DNA of 64,000 nt from Ecdyonurus torrentis. Lineage: Eukaryota > Arthropoda > Insecta > Ephemeroptera > Heptageniidae. Under the pieces are notes generated by a model. The model was not told where the DNA came from, did no database searches, and saw only the letters and a program-made list of their open reading frames with translations. The stretch is taken from the NCBI GenBank assembly GCA_949318235.1, contig OX439132.1, positions 22,876,542 through 22,940,541 of the forward strand, read 5' to 3'. Positions 58,453 through 64,000 of the stretch are shown here, piece by piece; position 1 is the stretch's first letter, and each line of letters begins with the position of its first letter. Both the position numbers and the translations under genes were made by a program.

Positions 58453-58609
58453 ATATGTAGACTAGCCAATCAGATACATAGACATTGAAAACAAGTGTAG
58501 TGATCAGAAGAACAAACAAAACAATAAATTCAATTAAAATAAGAACAAAAATGAAAAATAAAATAGCATTAAATTGCTAATACTACACCACCACTATGTA
58601 ACTACATAC

Positions 58610-58700
58610 TATGTACATGATATGTACATACATACATACATACATACCGGTAAACATATGATGTACAAATGTATGATGCTATGAATGATACATACATATT
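58610..58700. repeat. TACA/CATA microsatellite patch
   Basis: Repeated ACATACATACAT around 58627-58647, with similar TATGTATG patches near 57790-57830. Simple sequence only. Confidence 0.7.
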
Positions 58701-59039
58701 TATACGCACGTACACAATACATAATTCTTTAACCCGAAAGCCTCAAGCCATTTAAGTTTAAATTATACAAGTTTGAAATAAACTTAAAAATTGGTTGACA
58801 ACAAATAAACTACATACATATTTATTTATTTATGTAGGACAGGACAACACGACTGGCAATTTTGCGCCAAAGTGGTCGAACGTGCTCAAAAAAAATCTGA
58901 TCCACGATACAAAAATGTCAATTACTAGCCCTTATTCTACTTACAATCAACGATAGTGCTGGTATAAATTTATTTGTATATATTATAATGCCGTTTCACA
59001 CGAAGAAAAACAAAAAAATATTTGCATTTCACAAGCAGT

Positions 59040-59125
59040 CAGCGGTCGCCATGACAGTATTGCAGTATGGGCGTTATGATCGATTTTGTGAACTATCGAC
59101 TTTGTAAAATTACTATCGATATCCA
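59040..59125. promoter_or_regulatory. Possible promoter with DRE-type motifs
   Basis: TATCGATA occurs at about 59113-59120 with further ATCGA words nearby (GATCGATTTTG, CTATCGAC) and a GC-richer stretch (GCGGTCGCCATGACAG). TATCGATA is the DREF-binding element found at insect housekeeping promoters. The nearest gene that could use it is SAP30BP, about 4 kb away on the minus strand, which needs a 5' exon upstream of its acceptor at 54972. No exon is proven here. Confidence 0.3.
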
Positions 59126-61409
59126 TGGGATGATTTTGATTTTTTTTTTTTTTTTTTATACCGCGAAAAAGTAAAAGTTTGTAAAGTATTTTCTTGATGA
59201 TAAATAAATCCACGGAAAAATTAAATTTGTCTCTTAATTAACTTCAATAATAAATGCATTGTTTACTTGACTAGCATTAATCGTATGTTATAGTTATTTC
59301 ATGTCGTGAAAGAATTTAATCTGTTTTAGGACTTTATTTTACGTTGACGAAAAATCACCAAAAATACCAAAAATATTAAATTGTGAGTACATGGTACATG
59401 GATGTACTGAATAAAAGCATTTATGTACTAATTTTAGAGTGGTTGCAAGAGTGTGCTGCAGTGTGCACTATTATATAATATAATTAATATATATTTATAG
59501 TGCGGAAGTGCCATATATTTGAGTAAAAGCAATGAAACATTTGAAAAAAAACTCACATAAAAAAGTATATACTCCTTCCTATTTGCTGTTTAGTTGTTTG
59601 CTATTTTACATAATTCGATCATACTATTTTTTAGTTACTTTACTTCTTTCTCCCCCCCCCCCCCCCTCACTCACAAACTGCCCTCATGAGCAAAATAATA
59701 ATATAACTATATAAAAATAATAAAGAACTGAAGAACTCCTTTTTTCAATAGTTTTTTTTTTTAATAATTTAAATGATTACAGAATTATAAAGGACAAAAC
59801 TTTTATATATTCTTATGAAAGCTCAATTTTTCAATTAATGTGAATTATTTTTGACACTTAAAATGAACCCACTTTTTGTAAATCGTTTATTAAGCATTAT
59901 AATATACAGATTCTTGTTTACTTTTGCAATAAAATAAAATTTGGAAATAAGATTTGGAAACAGACCTTTAAAAATACAAATAATAGAAAGGAAAATAAAA
60001 AAATAAGCGTAAGTTTTAATTAACATTTTGCCCATACTTTCCAACGTCATTAAGAGAAGGGGGGAAAAAAAAAACGTTAAAATGTTGAAAAATTAAACTG
60101 AGATAGTTTTAAAACTAAATTTCTCATTTTTATTATTTTTGTGTGTTTTCCAGGAGCAATTTCCCTGCCCCCCCCCCCCCCCACCAAATTCCTAGATCCA
60201 CCCTTGGTATTTATTGATGAATTATATGCATCCTCTGCCACCACCCAGTTTTGTGGCTATTTGGCTTGAGGTTTTATTACTTTGATATGTGCGATTTGTG
60301 ACAAATGTCTTACTGACTATACGATGGGGTGACGTCCATTCCTGGGGCTGGGAGCGCGAGGAGGACACTATATAATTATTTCCCATTCCTATACCTATAC
60401 CTACGTGTCCTAGCTATTCCGCGAGCTATTATTATTATTTTTTTTTTTTTCGTAAGGAAAATATTATTGTAATTATTAACAATCTTATTTCTCTGTTTAC
60501 AATATAGCTCAATCACTTAAACAATCTAAAAATTACCAAAGCAATTAATAGATAGTTTATGTACGTATACTTTTCTTTAAATTTGCAAAAAAAAAAAAAA
60601 AAAAAAAAAAAATGCATATTTTCATATTGCGGTCATTACTATTTTCTGCTGACGATTTTCAAACCCCAAATCAAGTAAAAGCCCCAAATCAATGAGAGCA
60701 ACCAAATCAAGCTTTTAGACAATTTTCCATTTAACTTTTAGGTGGATGATGTTCGTTTCTCCATATTTGAGTATAGAGGAAAGGAATTTTTTTCTTACCC
60801 ATGTTAATTAAGCATTATGAGTATATAAATAAAAATTAAAACCGCTAAATTTACGTCTATGATATATTTTTCCATATATAATAATAATTATTATAATAAT
60901 ACAAGACTACTAAAAGTTATCAAATGTAAAAGTAAAATAATATAGCACTAAAAATTAAAAATGCCGTATGTGAGACAGTAAAGCATTATTTTAAGAAAGT
61001 ATGGTCCATACAGTTTTGCAACTAAAATTAATAAATACTCGAATATATTTAAAATTAAATTAATCTCATAGTTTATAGGTCATTATATCTTTAAAAAAAA
61101 AACGTACAACCTCGGACCTCGGCATAGTATACATATTATACAATAATGAACTTATTAAATATTTTTAAATAGTGTTTATAGTATTGTTCTTATTATGAGC
61201 AGCAAATTTAGTATACCAACCCAATCTACCAACTCTCACGGATTTATTACAAAATGTAAAAACATAATTTATTTACATTGTAGGCCTATATGCAGTACCA
61301 CTAGTCGCGACTGGAGTCACGACCGAGTGAGTATTTGAGCATAATATAACGAATAAAAGTATGTATGGTGATATTATATATATGTAGATGTCAGATGACG
61401 TGCAATATA
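59126..61409. other. AT-rich DNA with no gene seen
   Basis: Contains poly(C) runs (59653-59667, 60171-60183), poly(A) near 60588-60612, and a slightly GC-richer patch at 60320-60425 of unknown nature. No exon or RNA gene is supported. Confidence 0.45.
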
Positions 61410-61694
61410 GACGTAGAACGCCTTGAACAAAAAACTTGTCTAATATCCTAACTGCATTCCTGAAATCAACGTTGATTTGGCTGGAGTCATTGTTTTCTAA
61501 TTTATATTCCATTTACAAAAATACCTGGTCCACGCGCGCGTTAAACAAGCGAGCTGTGATGTCAAAGTCCGCATGCACAATTTTGTGAGTGGAAAATAAA
61601 TGAGAAATCATTGACTCTCCGGCCAAATCAATGTTAATTTTTAGGAATGTTAGTATAATAAACAAGTTTTTTTTTGTTCAAGGTGTTCTACGCC
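61410..61694. mobile_element. Palindromic MITE, three-copy family (copy 3)
   Basis: Ends GACGTAGAACGCCTTGAAC and the inverse of GGCGTAGAACACCTTGAAC. It shares GGCTGGAGTCATTG and the AAGCGAGCTGTGATGTC core with the copies at 14713 and 31998. The flanks read TATA on both sides, consistent with a TA-containing target duplication. Confidence 0.75.
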
Positions 61695-64000
61695 TATAAG
61701 GGTAAAGTTTTTGTAGCTATATTAATTTTATTAAGTCGAGTGTGTATATAGGGGCAAAATAATCAAATTTCAGGAGGATATATACAACATATTATAAATT
61801 ATAGTACTGTATGTATATATTATATAATAAAATCGTAAAAATAACCTTGATATTTTCAAAATTGCGTTTTGCTTTTTAGATAAAGAACAACGTAAGCCCA
61901 TGAAGAAAGTCAATGCACAATTACGTATTTTGCTATGTTTCACATAATTTTGAATAATTTATTTATTATTGATTGTTTTAATAAGCCAAAAAAAATCAAA
62001 TGCGGGTGTTTTATATAGAAAACATAAACATATATACGGGTAAAAAAATATATATATATGGAGTTATACACAATTTTATTGCTACTTAATTAGCTTGAAT
62101 TCTTTTTGAGCTAAAATTTACATTTACACATATGCATGGGCAGACACGCTGAATATGCCCAATTATCTCTACAAAAATTACTATGATAAATATTGATAAT
62201 AATAATAAAAAAAAAAACATAGTTATTTAATGTAAATCCGTTTTAGCAAATTTATTTTGTTTTTAACGTTGAAACTTATTATTTATACGCATCCTCTTTA
62301 ACATTCAGAAGAGTTCAGATTGAATCCCTTTTAGCACAATTAACCTCGGGTTGTTTTCCACATTTTTTTTAATTCATGTTTTATAAAACATAGTATCCAG
62401 ATTGTATCGTGTAATTCGAACTGCAATATGGTCTCTATACACTCTTATATGTTATGTACCTTACTTAAAACCCATTTAATGATAATAATTATTATGATTG
62501 TAACAAAAATAAATAAATTATTGCATATATTTATATTTTTCTATGTGTATAGAATTTTTTTACTCGTTAACTAAATTAATTATTAGATTTTACGGAGGAG
62601 CTAGTGCGCGGTACGTGTCATGAAATAATTTGTTTTCAAGGGATCATTTTTCTAAATAAGCAAGTAATACTAAACATAACACATTTTTAGTTCGCATATA
62701 AAATTGCGTATTTTTTGAAAGAATACATTATATAAATACAAAATTTTAGCAATAAATACGTTATTACAGCATGACATAGGCACATAGTCACAACTATCTA
62801 TAAAGTCAACGTGTACGGGTAATATAATTAAATGATGTGATGTGTTCGTCTGAGAATGCAGCTCATATAAAAATCAATTAATATTTTATAGCAGTAATTA
62901 ATTTAGTAATTAAATTTTATATAAAAAAAAATAAAGATGACTGATATGTAAAGGAATTTATAAAAAAATATTTTATTAACAATTCTTTTATATATTCAAA
63001 AAAAAATATATATATGTAAAAACTAAATATTTTCCTGTGGGAAAACTTTGTGTTATCTACTTTACCTATCAGCAATCGTTTTAGTATTCAAAGACAACAT
63101 TTTATTGTAAAATTTCCTCAAATCAATGTGATAACGAAGGCCATACTTTATAGTTTTTGGAAATACATTACGTGATCAAGTTGCAAACCTGATGAAAACA
63201 ACAAATCTGTCACAAAATATTTGTGGATAAAAAATAACAACATTAAAATAAATGCTGAATAAAGTGATGCATATCTATATTTACGCCACTTCAAACTTTT
63301 ATGTGAAAAACCATATTAAATACAAATGATCCTCCATACAATATTATATAATTATATTAATTTATATAATATAATTTCTATAGAAGCATTTTATACCGTA
63401 TGAAACTTCTGTAATTACTATAATTATTTATATTATTATCCATTACATTTTCTCAATGCAACGATCAATGCAATGTTTTAATTGGTTGGTTTGGTTGGTT
63501 TGTAGTTGCATTCATATAAAAATTGACGCCATATGTGAGCACTAAATGACATAGGCTGGTATGGGAAAATGACACATTTTACCAGTTTGAAAATACTTAG
63601 CAATATTTGTTTATAGCATTGATGTTGTAGGTTGAATAAGGTGTTCAAGTATGCAAGAAAAATAATAATATACTACTAATTTTGGAAAGAAACTAGTCAA
63701 AAACTATATTTTTACTATGCTGAGCAATGTTATTCATTGCTCCAGTATAGCATCGAAGCGCACTCATTATGTCGTCATGCGCATACACCCTATAAGAGCC
63801 TGTTCACACACAGTAACATAACATGTTAATGTCAATTAAAAAAAATTACAATTTTGGCATAAATTTAAAATATTTACAGACACGCTACGTGTTAAAATGG
63901 TCTGAAAATGTGTGGTCAGAGGTCAGAGTTGAACTTTTGTTTTGAATCAATATATCGCGTCAATAATAATAATTATAACAATTGGAATCTGAAATCTAAA
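61695..64000. other. AT-rich DNA with no gene seen
   Basis: No open frame of interest, no recognisable repeat ends and no RNA gene were found up to the window edge. A GGTTGGTTTGGTTGGTTTG patch at about 63483-63501 is a short simple repeat. Confidence 0.45.

Overview
This is eukaryotic, animal nuclear DNA, most likely from an arthropod. The genes are split by GT/AG introns. The Src-family kinase matches the arthropod Src42A type almost residue for residue in its SH3, SH2 and kinase domains. The sequence is very AT-rich, full of long poly(A)/poly(T) runs, and crowded with inverted-repeat (MITE or foldback) elements. I cannot name the species; a non-dipteran insect or other arthropod is as far as the sequence supports.

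Layout. Five protein-coding genes are recognisable. (1) A septin of the SEPT7/peanut type, + strand, about 4.46-13.49 kb, with a possible ATG-only first coding exon near 1.96 kb and a probable alternative last exon at 12.1-12.3 kb. (2) USP14, the proteasome-associated ubiquitin hydrolase, + strand, 17.10-23.40 kb, ten exons, 492 aa. (3) Src42A, - strand, 40.22 down to 31.38 kb, nine exons, 564 aa, convergent with USP14. (4) A four-pass MARVEL-like membrane protein, - strand, 49.08 down to 45.93 kb, five exons, 397 aa. (5) SAP30BP (HCNGP family), - strand, 54.97 down to 54.01 kb, whose whole 318-aa reading frame is in one exon followed by a poly(A) run. The exon lengths I derived sum to whole codons for every gene. 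The five are ordinary cellular genes (cytoskeleton, proteasome, tyrosine-kinase signalling, membrane protein, splicing/transcription) with no evident shared pathway.

Between and inside the genes lie many mobile elements: two LINE reverse-transcriptase C-terminal remnants (19.5 and 58.2 kb), several MITE families present in two or three copies, nested insertions in a Src42A intron (31.7-33.2 kb), and a series of long palindromes (20.3, 25.8-29.0, 37.3, 55.3 and 56.8 kb).

The most striking object is in a septin intron at 7080-8116. It is a roughly 1-kb insertion bounded by a 12-bp target duplication, with 118-bp identical terminal direct repeats offset by exactly 900 nt. A TATA/CCAAT promoter lies inside it, followed by an apparently intact type I hammerhead ribozyme whose tiny helix III (palindrome ACCGGT) suggests it works as a dimer. 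This is the architecture expected of a retrozyme: a non-autonomous retroelement that spreads through a self-cleaved circular RNA, here with a predicted 900-nt circle. It is the best candidate for a previously undescribed system in the window.
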